Part shown: positions 1 through 6,854 of the stretch, one piece after another
Numbering within the stretch: the stretch's first letter is position 1
How the letters are laid out: each line of letters begins with the position of its first letter
Notes under the pieces: generated by a model
What the model saw: the letters and a program-made list of their open reading frames with translations, nothing else
Told to the model about the DNA's origin: nothing
Database searches by the model: none
NCBI GenBank assembly: GCA_002373535.1
Contig: DFKL01000172.1
Span: 680-7,782 of the forward strand
Direction of reading: 5' to 3'
DNA from: Prevotellaceae bacterium UBA3646
GTDB lineage: Bacteria; Bacteroidota; Bacteroidia; Bacteroidales; Bacteroidaceae
Length of the DNA: 7,103 nt
Made by a program: the position numbers and the translations under genes

Positions 1-233
1 CTGTGCTCCTGCAGGTTGTGACCCTCTCCGGGGATGTAACTGTTCACTTCCTTCTGATTTGTCAGACGGACACGGGCGACCTTACGCATCGCCGAGTTAG
101 GCTTCTTAGGTGTGGTAGTGTAGACGCGCACGCATACGCCACGACGCTGGGGGCAGCTGTCGAGCGCAGGGCTCTTGCTCTTGTCTACCAACACGGTACG
201 GCCTTTTCTTACCAATTGTTGAATTGTAGGCAT
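1..233 (-). CDS. rpsL: 30S ribosomal protein S12, N-terminal 77 residues (runs off the window)
   Basis: S12 is a small-subunit ribosomal protein at the decoding centre that helps tRNA selection and translational fidelity. Reading from the ATG at 233-231, the first residues are MPTIQQLVRKGRTVLVDKSK, followed by the S12 hallmarks CPQRRGVCVRVYTT, TPKKPNSAMRK and IPGEGHNLQEH (ending at residue 77), which leaves no doubt about identity. Lys43, the classical streptomycin-resistance position, is the wild-type lysine; the second site near residue 88 lies outside the window. There is no clear Shine-Dalgarno sequence before the start (TAAGACAAAATG), as usual in Bacteroidetes. It is the first gene after its own promoter and probably heads the str operon (rpsG and fusA usually follow), but those genes are not visible here. 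The C-terminal part is missing only because the window ends. Confidence 0.98.
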   Translation of the reverse strand, partial: MPTIQQLVRKGRTVLVDKSKSPALDSCPQRRGVCVRVYTTTPKKPNSAMRKVARVRLTNQKEVNSYIPGEGHNLQEH

Positions 234-278
234 TTTGTCTTACTTTTTATTTATTAATTATGTATATACGCTTAGGCA

Positions 279-293
279 GGGCACATTATGCCC
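279..293 (-). promoter_or_regulatory. small hairpin at the 5' end of the rpsL leader
   Basis: GGGCA (279-283) and TGCCC (289-293) are perfect inverted repeats around a 5-nt loop. They lie just downstream of the predicted rpsL transcription start (about 298), so the rpsL mRNA would begin with this hairpin and continue through an A/U-rich leader to the start codon at 233. A role in mRNA stability or autoregulation is possible, but nothing in the sequence shows it. A 5-bp stem can also arise by chance. Confidence 0.35.
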
Positions 294-303
294 ATTCGGG
301 TTG

Positions 304-311
304 CAAAGGTA
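304..311 (-). promoter_or_regulatory. rpsL promoter, Bacteroidetes -7 box TACCTTTG
   Basis: On the minus strand, 311-304 reads TACCTTTG, an exact match to the Bacteroidetes primary-sigma consensus TAnnTTTG. It lies 70 bases before the rpsL start codon, predicting a transcription start near 298 and a leader of about 65 nt. No TTTG is seen 19-21 bases upstream; that place is occupied by the stem of the preceding terminator, so the -33 element is weak or absent. Confidence 0.75.
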
Positions 312-324
312 CAACAATTATCCG

Positions 325-362
325 AAAACGCGAGGCAGACATCCATTGAAATCTACCTCGCG
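325..362 (-). terminator. intrinsic terminator after the yqeY gene
   Basis: The arms 329-339 and 352-362 form an 11-bp stem with a single mismatch (336/355) and a 12-nt loop; its core is CGCGAGG paired with CCTCGCG. Read on the minus strand, the stem is followed directly by TTTT (328-325), as expected for a factor-independent terminator. It lies about 50 nt past the yqeY stop codon and upstream of the rpsL promoter, so the two genes are probably separate transcription units. Confidence 0.75.
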
Positions 363-410
363 TTCGCAAAATCTGCAGAATTTAAGTTTATTTAACTAAA
401 TTTGGTATTT

Positions 411-857
411 TTAAGAGAGCAACTCACGGACTCGCTGGCTTATAACCTTACCGTCGGCACGCCCGGCAAAGCGTCTGGAGGCTACGCCCATCACCTTACC
501 CATATCCTTGGGACCCGATGCTCCGACCTCGCCAATTATATCCTTCAGCCCGGATGTAAGCTCCTCGTCCGTCAACGGCTTGGGCAAATATACCTCTATG
601 GCTGCAACCTGACCCAGTTCCTCGTCCGCCAGATCCTCGCGCCCCTGCTCCTTGTAAAGCGATGCCGTATCCCTGCCCTGCTTTACCAGCTTGGAAAGAA
701 TCTTCAACGCATCCGCGTCACTAAGTCCATCGCCTGCACCAGGAGCCGACTTTGCCTCCAGAAAATACTTCTTAACATTCCTCAAAGCCATAAGGCGCAC
801 CTTGTCCTTTGCCTTCATAGCATCCACGATATCGTGGCTTATCTGATCGAAAAGCAT
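411..857 (-). CDS. yqeY: GatB/YqeY domain protein
   Basis: This complete 148-residue soluble protein has the usual length of the stand-alone GatB/YqeY family (about 145-150). The family resembles the C-terminal, tRNA-binding tail of GatB, a subunit of the Glu-tRNA(Gln)/Asp-tRNA(Asn) amidotransferase; what the stand-alone protein does is not firmly known. Family motifs are clear: the N-terminal helix with MALRNVKK (residues 23-30), LSKLVKQGRDTASLYKEQGR (54-72 region), DLADEELGQVAAIEVYLPKPL (75-95 region), and the C-terminal KDMGKVM (117-123) and GRADGKVISQRVRELL (132-147). No signal peptide or membrane segment is seen, so it should be cytoplasmic. The ATG at 857 is preceded by A/T-rich sequence without a strong ribosome site. 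It has its own promoter, diverges from the efflux operon, and ends at a terminator before rpsL. Confidence 0.95.
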   Translation of the reverse strand: MLFDQISHDIVDAMKAKDKVRLMALRNVKKYFLEAKSAPGAGDGLSDADALKILSKLVKQGRDTASLYKEQGREDLADEELGQVAAIEVYLPKPLTDEELTSGLKDIIGEVGASGPKDMGKVMGVASRRFAGRADGKVISQRVRELLS

Positions 858-891
858 AATATAATATTTTAAGGTTTTAACAAATATGCCA

Positions 892-924
892 CAAAATTAT
901 ATAAATTTATGCAAACAGGACAAA
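892..924 (-). promoter_or_regulatory. yqeY promoter, TTTG-N21-TAATTTTG
   Basis: On the minus strand, TTTG (924-921) is followed after 21 bases by TAATTTTG (899-892). This fits the Bacteroidetes -33/-7 pair (TTTG, about 19-21 bases, TAnnTTTG). The predicted transcription start is near 887, about 30 nt before the yqeY start codon. The region is A/T rich, so the match is somewhat easier by chance, but both elements and the spacing agree. Confidence 0.7.
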
Positions 925-940
925 TAAGAGACAAGCGTTT

Positions 941-970
941 TTTGATTATTGGAAAAGTTTAGTAACTTTG
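941..970 (+). promoter_or_regulatory. efflux operon promoter, TTTG-N18-TAACTTTG
   Basis: TTTG (941-944) is followed after 18 bases by TAACTTTG (963-970), an exact TAnnTTTG -7 box with a spacer one base shorter than usual. The predicted transcription start is near 975, giving a leader of about 130 nt before the adaptor start at 1106. It is divergent to the yqeY promoter, with only 16 bases between the two TTTG boxes. Confidence 0.7.
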
Positions 971-1105
971 CTACACATACACATATATGTAACATACATC
1001 ATTGATCATTGCGTGTGCGACAGACGTACAGAAGCGTAAGATCGGTCGTGCCTTTCGCTATATCTTCCAGGAAAAAGACAAATCACAATAACATAAACAA
1101 TTAAA
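971..1105 (+). other. long 5' leader of the efflux operon
   Basis: These 135 bases between the -7 box and the adaptor start hold no ORF worth calling; the only in-leader ATG noted (987) is followed at once by TAA. The stretch 972-991 alternates pyrimidine and purine without a break and includes the perfect palindrome ACATATATGT (981-990). An ATCATTG direct repeat follows at 998-1011. No convincing terminator, attenuator or riboswitch fold was found by eye. The last 25 bases are A rich and include no Shine-Dalgarno sequence. Confidence 0.5.
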
Positions 1106-2212
1106 ATGATGAAGTACATCGTGACATTGGCTACAGCGCTCTGCGTAGTAGGCATCGGGCTGACCTCATGTAGCAAAGAAAAGCCGAATCTGAAAGAGAC
1201 TTCGTTTGAAACCATCACTGTAAAAAGGCAGGATGTTACCATTCCCGTGAAATTCAGCGCAAAGTTGAAAGGAAAGACGGACGTAACGATAACGCCGCAA
1301 GTCAGCGGACAGCTGACACAGGTATGCGTAAACGAAGGCGACCTGGTAAAAAAAGGCCAGACTCTGTTCATAATAGACCAGCGTACAGCAAAGGCAATGC
1401 TGGTTACGGCGGAGGCTAACCTGCAGTCTGCTCTGGCTGCAGAGAGTACGGCCAAACAGAAGTATGAGTCGAAGAAGAACCTTTTTGAAAGGAACATAGT
1501 GAGCAAGTTCGTGCTGGACAACGCACTAAACGACTACAAGCAGGCACAGGCCTCATCGGCCCAGGCACGCGCACTGGTGTATTCGGCAAAAATCGAGCTG
1601 GGCTTCTGCACAATTACGGCACCTGTGGACGGTATCATAGGCGAGATCGACGTTCGCGCCGGAGACCAAGTGTCACAGGGAACAGAACTGACAGTACTGA
1701 GCGGCAACACGACGATGACAGCCGAGTTCTCGGTAACAGAGTCCCTGATAGAGATGGCGGTGTCGGACACCCTGAGCCTGGACAACAAGGACAAAGACAT
1801 TGCAAGACTGCCGGAAGTTACGTTTATAATGAAGAACGGCACGGAATACAAGTATAAAGGTCGCATCAACAGCATAACAGGCATCGTGAACGACGCTACC
1901 GGCTCATTGGGCGTGAAGGCAACATTCCCCAACCCTGAGGGTATGCTGAGATCGGGCATCCAAGGTACAGTAGTGCTGCCTATGGAGGAAAAAGGCGTAA
2001 TATTGATTCCACAGGACGCCGTTGTCCGCCTGCAGGACAGACAGCTGGTGTACAAGGTCAAGGCAGACAACACAGCGACTGCCGTCACCGTGACGACGGA
2101 GAACCCGGGCAACGGAAAGGACTTCATCGTAACGAGCGGACTGAATGTAGGTGACCGAATAGTAACTGTCGGCGCGAACAACGTATATGAAGGGCAGCAG
2201 GTTATTTTCTGA
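1106..2212 (+). CDS. RND efflux periplasmic adaptor (AcrA/MexA-type membrane fusion protein), lipoprotein
   Basis: This 368-residue protein bridges the inner-membrane RND pump and the outer-membrane channel. A signal peptide ends in the lipobox LTSC (residues 19-22), so Cys22 should be acylated and anchor it in a membrane facing the periplasm. Next come the first lipoyl half (about 60-95, VSGQLTQVCVNEGDLVKKGQ), a coiled-coil hairpin (about 96-164), the second lipoyl half (about 165-200, ITAPVDGIIGEIDVRAGDQV), a beta-barrel domain (about 205-290) and a membrane-proximal domain (about 296-368, VGANNVYEGQQV near the end). Length and order fit AcrA/MexA. At the hairpin tip the family R-L-S channel-contact motif appears as Ser122-Leu126-Ser133, so the arginine is replaced. 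Two ATGs are adjacent (1106, 1109); the first is used here, and either gives the same mature protein. It is the first gene of the efflux operon, 23 nt before the pump gene. Confidence 0.96.
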   Translation: MMKYIVTLATALCVVGIGLTSCSKEKPNLKETSFETITVKRQDVTIPVKFSAKLKGKTDVTITPQVSGQLTQVCVNEGDLVKKGQTLFIIDQRTAKAMLVTAEANLQSALAAESTAKQKYESKKNLFERNIVSKFVLDNALNDYKQAQASSAQARALVYSAKIELGFCTITAPVDGIIGEIDVRAGDQVSQGTELTVLSGNTTMTAEFSVTESLIEMAVSDTLSLDNKDKDIARLPEVTFIMKNGTEYKYKGRINSITGIVNDATGSLGVKATFPNPEGMLRSGIQGTVVLPMEEKGVILIPQDAVVRLQDRQLVYKVKADNTATAVTVTTENPGNGKDFIVTSGLNVGDRIVTVGANNVYEGQQVIF

Positions 2213-2235
2213 TTGACAATTGGCAATTGACAATT
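2213..2235 (+). repeat. direct repeat TTGACAATT x2 filling the adaptor-pump gap
   Basis: Two identical 9-bp units TTGACAATT (2213-2221 and 2227-2235) are separated by GGCAA. Together they make up the entire 23-nt gap between the adaptor stop codon (2210-2212) and the pump ATG (2236). The palindrome CAATTG also occurs twice (2217-2222, 2224-2229). There is no Shine-Dalgarno sequence, so the repeat is the translation start region of the pump gene. I recall similar TTGACAATT-type tandem runs in Bacteroidetes intergenic DNA, but cannot check that here. Confidence 0.85.
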
Positions 2236-5200
2236 ATGAAGAACAATTTTTTCATCAACCGACGCGCGATGGCATGTGCCATCAGTATCGTCATAGCACT
2301 GGTGGGCATCATTTCGATGAACACGCTGAGCGTAGAGCAGTATCCGAACATCGCACCGCCATCGGTGGAGGTCTCAACCACCTATACAGGTGCCGACGTG
2401 CACACGATAATGAAGTCCGTAATCCAGCCGTTGGAGAAGGAAATCAACGGTGTGTCGGACATGACATACATGACATCGAAGGCAAGCTCGACTGGCAACG
2501 TAACCATAACAGTATACTTCAAGCAGGGTATCGACCCGGACATGGCGGCCGTAAACGTACAGAACCGTGTATCGCAAGCTGCTTCGTCACTGCCTTCCGA
2601 GGTGACTGCGGTAGGTATCAAGGTGTCGAAGAAGCAGAACAGCATATTGCGCATCATCGGCATCAAGGGCAGCGACGGAAAGTACGACGACAACTTTATC
2701 TCGAACTGGATAGACATCAACCTGACTCCGCGCCTGAAGCGTATCTCCGGTGTAGGCGACGTTATAAACCTGGGTAACACCTATGCACTGCGCGTATGGA
2801 TGAAGCCCGACGTGATGGCGCAGTACGGACTGGTGCCAGAAGATGTAATCAACGCCATAAACAGCCAGAGCTTCGTGTCATCGACAGGTTCTTTGGGCGA
2901 ACAGTCGAAGAATGCCTACCAATACACGATGAAATACAAGGGCACCCTGACCAACGTAGATGATTTCTATGACATCGTGGTACGTACCGGAGACGGCGGA
3001 CATACGCTATACTTGCGCGATGTAGCCGAGGTAGAGATAGGGGCCGAGAGCTATACATTCACGGGTGTGGTGAACGGAGAGCCGGGCTCTATGTTCATGG
3101 TATACCAGTCACCAGGTGCCAATGCCACGGAGGTCAATGCCAGGATTACATCAATGCTGGAGGACCTGAAGCCAATGATGCCCACGGGGCTGGAGTACTA
3201 CACCCTGCAGACATCTGACGACTTCCTGTTTGCCGCCATACACAACGTAGTCGAGACTCTCGTCATAGCCATCATTCTGGTAATACTGGTGGTGTTCTTC
3301 TTCCTGCAGGATATAAAAGCGACGATAATCCCGTCTCTTTCCATCATCGTGTCCCTGATGGGAACCTTTGCCGTGGTAATGGTTTCGGGCTTCTCGCTGA
3401 ACATACTGACGTTGTTTGCCCTGGTACTGGCTATCGGTACCGTCGTGGACGATGCCATCGTGGTAGTGGAAGCCGTAATGGGCAAGCTGGAGAGCGGCAT
3501 TAGCGATGCACGCGAGGCCACACGCCAAGCCATGAACGAGGTGTCGGTAGCCGTCATCTCTTGTACATTGGTATTCATGGCCGTCTTCATCCCTGTATGT
3601 TTCATAGGCGGCACGTCAGGCACTTTCTTCACGCAATTCGGCGTGACCATAGCATCGTCCGTAGGCCTGTCGTGCGTATCTGCAATGACCCTGTGTCCTG
3701 CCCTATGCGCAATAATGATGAAGGCTGCCGACGAGACGCAGGACAAAAAGAGCCTGATTTACTATACAAAGAAAGCGTATACAGCCAGCTATAACGCTAT
3801 CCTCGCCAAGTACCTGAGCGCCGTGCGCGTGTTCATCAAACACAAGACGGTATCCTGGTGCCTGCTGGCAGTTGCAAGCGTACTGCTGTGGTTCTTCATG
3901 ACGAACCTTGCATCAGGACTGGTTCCGCAAGAAGACCAGGGAATGTTCATCGCAGAAGTCAGGGCACCGGAAGGCTACACTCTGGGGCAGACTGAACAAC
4001 TGATGAAGAAGGTAGAGGAAAAGGTAAAGGAGATTTCTGAGCTGGAAAGCTATGCCACCTGCTGCGGCTACGGTCTGCTGGCCGGCAACGGCTCCAGCTA
4101 TGCCACCCTCGTAGTACGCTTGAAGAACTGGGACGACCGCAAAGGCGCGGAGCATAATATAGAAAACGTCATAGACCGTTTCAACATGTCCTGCCAGGAC
4201 ATCAAGAATGCGATGGTGATGGCATTCCAGATGCCGCAGATTCCGGGCTATGGCACGAACAACGGCGTAAGCCTCATCGTGGAAGACCCGACGGACGGGA
4301 ATATGTCAGAGTTTGCCGCAAAGACAGACATGTTCCTGGGCAAGCTGATGGAACGCCCGGAGATTGCCATAGCGTTTTCGTCATACTCGGAGCGCTTCCC
4401 ACAGTACGAAGTGAACGTAGATGCCGTCCAGTGTGACCGCGCCGGGATATCCGCAAAGGAGGTCATCAGCACACTCGGAAACTATTGCAGCGGATCCTAC
4501 ATAGGTAACTTCAACCAGTTTGGCAAGGTCTATAAGATAATGGTAGCCGGTGCTCCCGAATACCGTCTTGACCCGTCGTCGCTGTATAATATCTTTGTCA
4601 AGGTAAAGGGCGGCAACATGGCACCGCTGAGCGAGTTCGTCACGCTGAAGGAGGTGGTCGGCCCTGCCACTCTTGAACACTTCAACGCCTACCAGTCCAT
4701 AACCTGCAACATATCAACTGCTGCCGGCTACAGCGAAGGTGAGGCTCAGGCTGCCATTGCCGAGGTGTTCAAAAAGGAGATGCCAAACTCCTATACCTAC
4801 GAGTACAGCGATATGTCCCGCGAGGTGCATGAGTCTGCCAACTCGAACACCACGGCCATGATCTACTGCGTGTGCATAATACTCATCTACCTTATCCTGG
4901 TATCGCTCTACGAGTCGTGGTTCACGCCGATGGCCGTGCTTCTATCAGTACCGTTCGGACTGATGGGCTCGTTCTGCTTTGTGTATGTATGCTCGCTCTT
5001 CGGCATGTCGGGTATGGACAACAATGTCTATCTGCAAACCGGTGTCGTCATGCTTATCGGCCTGCTTTCGAAAACGGCTATCCTGATTACCGAGGTGGCC
5101 AGTGAGCAACGCAAGCATGGCATGGATATTGCCGAGGCGGCATTCTTTGCCTGCGAACAGCGTCTGCGTCCTATCCTGATGACGGTAGCCACTATGATAA

Positions 5201-5400
5201 TAGGCATGGTGCCCCTTATCATTGAGGGCGGTGCAGGAGCTAACGGCAACCGTGTCCTGGCCCTCGGCGTAGTCGGTGGCATGAGCATTGGTACAATTGC
5301 CATACTCTTCGCTGTCCCGGCTTTCTTCATCGTATCGCAGAAACTGCATGAACGGTTCCAAGGTCATGACGTTATAAAGAATAATGAAATAACGGGATAA
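2236..5400 (+). CDS. RND multidrug efflux transporter, HAE1 (AcrB/MexB) type, inner-membrane subunit
   Basis: This complete 1054-residue transporter should work as a trimeric proton/drug antiporter; AcrB has 1049 residues. The ATG at 2236 is chosen because it gives the typical start MKNNFFINRRAM; the frame is open to a TTG at 2227 inside the repeat, which is less likely. Membrane segments are at about 12-29, 335-355, 363-383, 388-413, 433-457, 468-495, 538-556, 873-893, 897-920, 927-954, 975-996 and 1006-1033 (twelve), with two large periplasmic loops at about 30-334 and 557-872. The proton relay is intact: Asp405-Asp406 in LAIGTVVDDAIVVVE, Lys946 in GLLSKTAIL, Arg976 and Thr983 in RLRPILMT, matching AcrB D407, D408, K940, R971 and T978. 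The substrate switch-loop region (611-621) reads GYGLLAGNGSS and is preceded by a Cys609-Cys610 pair, unlike AcrB. Residues governing substrate choice cannot be read from this, so the exported compound is unknown. Confidence 0.97.
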   Translation: MKNNFFINRRAMACAISIVIALVGIISMNTLSVEQYPNIAPPSVEVSTTYTGADVHTIMKSVIQPLEKEINGVSDMTYMTSKASSTGNVTITVYFKQGIDPDMAAVNVQNRVSQAASSLPSEVTAVGIKVSKKQNSILRIIGIKGSDGKYDDNFISNWIDINLTPRLKRISGVGDVINLGNTYALRVWMKPDVMAQYGLVPEDVINAINSQSFVSSTGSLGEQSKNAYQYTMKYKGTLTNVDDFYDIVVRTGDGGHTLYLRDVAEVEIGAESYTFTGVVNGEPGSMFMVYQSPGANATEVNARITSMLEDLKPMMPTGLEYYTLQTSDDFLFAAIHNVVETLVIAIILVILVVFFFLQDIKATIIPSLSIIVSLMGTFAVVMVSGFSLNILTLFALVLAIGTVVDDAIVVVEAVMGKLESGISDAREATRQAMNEVSVAVISCTLVFMAVFIPVCFIGGTSGTFFTQFGVTIASSVGLSCVSAMTLCPALCAIMMKAADETQDKKSLIYYTKKAYTASYNAILAKYLSAVRVFIKHKTVSWCLLAVASVLLWFFMTNLASGLVPQEDQGMFIAEVRAPEGYTLGQTEQLMKKVEEKVKEISELESYATCCGYGLLAGNGSSYATLVVRLKNWDDRKGAEHNIENVIDRFNMSCQDIKNAMVMAFQMPQIPGYGTNNGVSLIVEDPTDGNMSEFAAKTDMFLGKLMERPEIAIAFSSYSERFPQYEVNVDAVQCDRAGISAKEVISTLGNYCSGSYIGNFNQFGKVYKIMVAGAPEYRLDPSSLYNIFVKVKGGNMAPLSEFVTLKEVVGPATLEHFNAYQSITCNISTAAGYSEGEAQAAIAEVFKKEMPNSYTYEYSDMSREVHESANSNTTAMIYCVCIILIYLILVSLYESWFTPMAVLLSVPFGLMGSFCFVYVCSLFGMSGMDNNVYLQTGVVMLIGLLSKTAILITEVASEQRKHGMDIAEAAFFACEQRLRPILMTVATMIIGMVPLIIEGGAGANGNRVLALGVVGGMSIGTIAILFAVPAFFIVSQKLHERFQGHDVIKNNEITG

Positions 5401-5407
5401 CGCAATA

Positions 5408-6832
5408 ATGAACAACATGAAAACCAAGAACATATTAGTCGCTGCAACCGTGTGTCTCCTGTTCACCGGATGTAGCCTGTACAACAAATACGAGAAGACG
5501 GTGGAAACGCCTGACAATATCTTTGGCAGCAATCTCCCCAAAACAGTTTCGGACGGCGACACTGTTTCCATCGCTCAGATGTCATGGCGCGAGTTTTTCA
5601 CGGACCCCATCCTACAGTCGCTAATTGAACAGGCTCTGGAAAACAACACTGACCTGAATACCGCCCGTATCAACATCAAGAAGAGCGAGGAGGCACTGAA
5701 GGCGGCCAAGCTGGCGTACCTACCATCCCTGAGCCTGTCACCGCAAGGTGCAATCACAAGTTTCGACCGTGCCAAGGCGACAAAGACGTACAACCTGCAG
5801 ATGGTACTGTCGTGGGAGCCTGACATATTCGGCAGGATAACCAGCAAGAAACGTGCGGCTAAAGCCGTGCTGATGCAATCGCGTATGGCGGAGGAGGCCA
5901 CACGTTCGAACCTGATAAGCTGTGTGGCCCAGCAGTATTTCTATCTGCAGCTGCTGGACAGGCAGTTAGAAATACTCACCATGACAGACAGCCTGTGGCA
6001 TGCATCGCTGGAAATGGAGAAAGCCCTGTTTGACAACGGACAGGTCTATTCCACTGCCGTAAACCAACAGGAATCATCGTGGCTGGAGGTGAAGACGCAG
6101 ATTGTGGATTTTCGCCTGCTCATACAGGAAATAGAGGATGAAATGTGCAGTCTGCTGTGCATCACTCCTCAGCACATAAGGCGTTCAAAGTGGCAAGTGA
6201 CATCCAAGTATCATACTGCCGCCAACAGCAACAGCCTGTTTGACAAACAGTTCCTGCGCATAGGCATACCTGCCCAGATATTGGAGTATAGGCCTGACAT
6301 CAAACTGGCCAACTACTATATGGAGGAGGCTTTCTACAACACGCAGTCTGCACGTGCTGCCTTCTTCCCCAATCTGTCGCTGTCGGGTATCATAGGATGG
6401 ACGAATAACGGCGGTGGCATAGTGACGAACCCCGGTGCCCTGCTACTGCAGGCCATCGGCTCGCTGTCGCAGCCTATATTCGCGCGCGGCCAACTGAAAG
6501 CCGGTCTGAAGACGGCAAAACTGACCGAGCAGAACTTGCAGAAGAAGTATGTACAGACTGTAATTGACGCCGGCAAGGAGGTGAACATGGCAATGGCCCA
6601 GTGCCAGGCGGCCCTCGACAAGCAGGGGCACTACCACCGTCAGGTACAGGTGCTGCGTGAGGCCTTTACCGATACACGTTTCCTGATGGAAAGCGGTGAG
6701 GCGAACTACCTGGAGGTGCTTACCGCCCAAGAGAAGCTGCTAAGCGCTCAGCTTAACGAGGCTGAAAACATCTACGACGGTGCAGAGGCCGTAATAGCCC
6801 TGTACATCGCTCTCGGTGGCGGAACAAGGTAA
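5408..6832 (+). CDS. RND efflux outer-membrane channel lipoprotein (OprM/NodT family, TolC-like)
   Basis: This 474-residue protein forms the trimeric outer-membrane exit duct of the pump. A signal peptide ends at FTGC (19-22), so Cys22 is probably lipidated as in OprM; Phe at lipobox -3 is less common than Leu. Two outer-membrane efflux repeats follow, at about 57-253 and 283-471. Strong family matches are WREFFTDPILQSLIEQALENN (60-80 region), LSWEPDIFGRI (134-144), EYRPDIKLA (293-301), ARAAFFPNLSLSG (315-327), QPIFARGQLKAGL (355-367), YLEVLTAQEKLL (434-445) and the terminal ALGGG (468-472). The gene starts 7 nt after the pump stop codon, so translational coupling is likely. A second ATG at 5417 would give MKTKNIL and a shorter, equally usable signal peptide; the first is preferred only because it is closer to the pump stop. 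It ends the operon, before a strong hairpin. Confidence 0.96.
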   Translation: MNNMKTKNILVAATVCLLFTGCSLYNKYEKTVETPDNIFGSNLPKTVSDGDTVSIAQMSWREFFTDPILQSLIEQALENNTDLNTARINIKKSEEALKAAKLAYLPSLSLSPQGAITSFDRAKATKTYNLQMVLSWEPDIFGRITSKKRAAKAVLMQSRMAEEATRSNLISCVAQQYFYLQLLDRQLEILTMTDSLWHASLEMEKALFDNGQVYSTAVNQQESSWLEVKTQIVDFRLLIQEIEDEMCSLLCITPQHIRRSKWQVTSKYHTAANSNSLFDKQFLRIGIPAQILEYRPDIKLANYYMEEAFYNTQSARAAFFPNLSLSGIIGWTNNGGGIVTNPGALLLQAIGSLSQPIFARGQLKAGLKTAKLTEQNLQKKYVQTVIDAGKEVNMAMAQCQAALDKQGHYHRQVQVLREAFTDTRFLMESGEANYLEVLTAQEKLLSAQLNEAENIYDGAEAVIALYIALGGGTR

Positions 6833-6854
6833 CGGACTGTCCACAGAGAGGAAC

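Noticed and set aside
3..257. Plus-strand open frame opposite rpsL
   Set aside because: It is the antisense shadow of unmistakable S12 sequence.
397..404. Plus-strand TAAATTTG, a possible promoter antisense to yqeY
   Set aside because: No TTTG lies 18-21 bases upstream and the region is A/T rich, so a chance match is likely.
402..872. Plus-strand open frame of 156 codons opposite yqeY
   Set aside because: The minus strand encodes a clear GatB/YqeY protein over the same bases; the plus frame has no recognisable motif.
1006..1105. Possible remnant of a regulator gene in the efflux leader
   Set aside because: No frame there shows helix-turn-helix or other family residues; it is too short to support a pseudogene call.
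2213..2232. Two TTGACA hexamers resembling the -35 box of E. coli-type sigma-70 promoters
   Set aside because: They are part of the TTGACAATT repeat, no fitting -10 box follows, and the other promoters here use the Bacteroidetes -33/-7 type.
2227..2235. Upstream TTG start adding three residues to the pump
   Set aside because: The ATG at 2236 gives the standard RND N-terminus; the extra codons are only the repeat read in frame.
2220..2777. Plus-strand frame of 185 codons overlapping the pump start
   Set aside because: It is an out-of-frame shadow of the RND N-terminus with a His- and Arg-rich composition and no motif.
4945..5571. Minus-strand open frame of 208 codons spanning the pump and channel junction
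   Set aside because: It is antisense to two well-supported genes, is rich in His, Tyr and Arg typical of shadow frames, and has no domain features.
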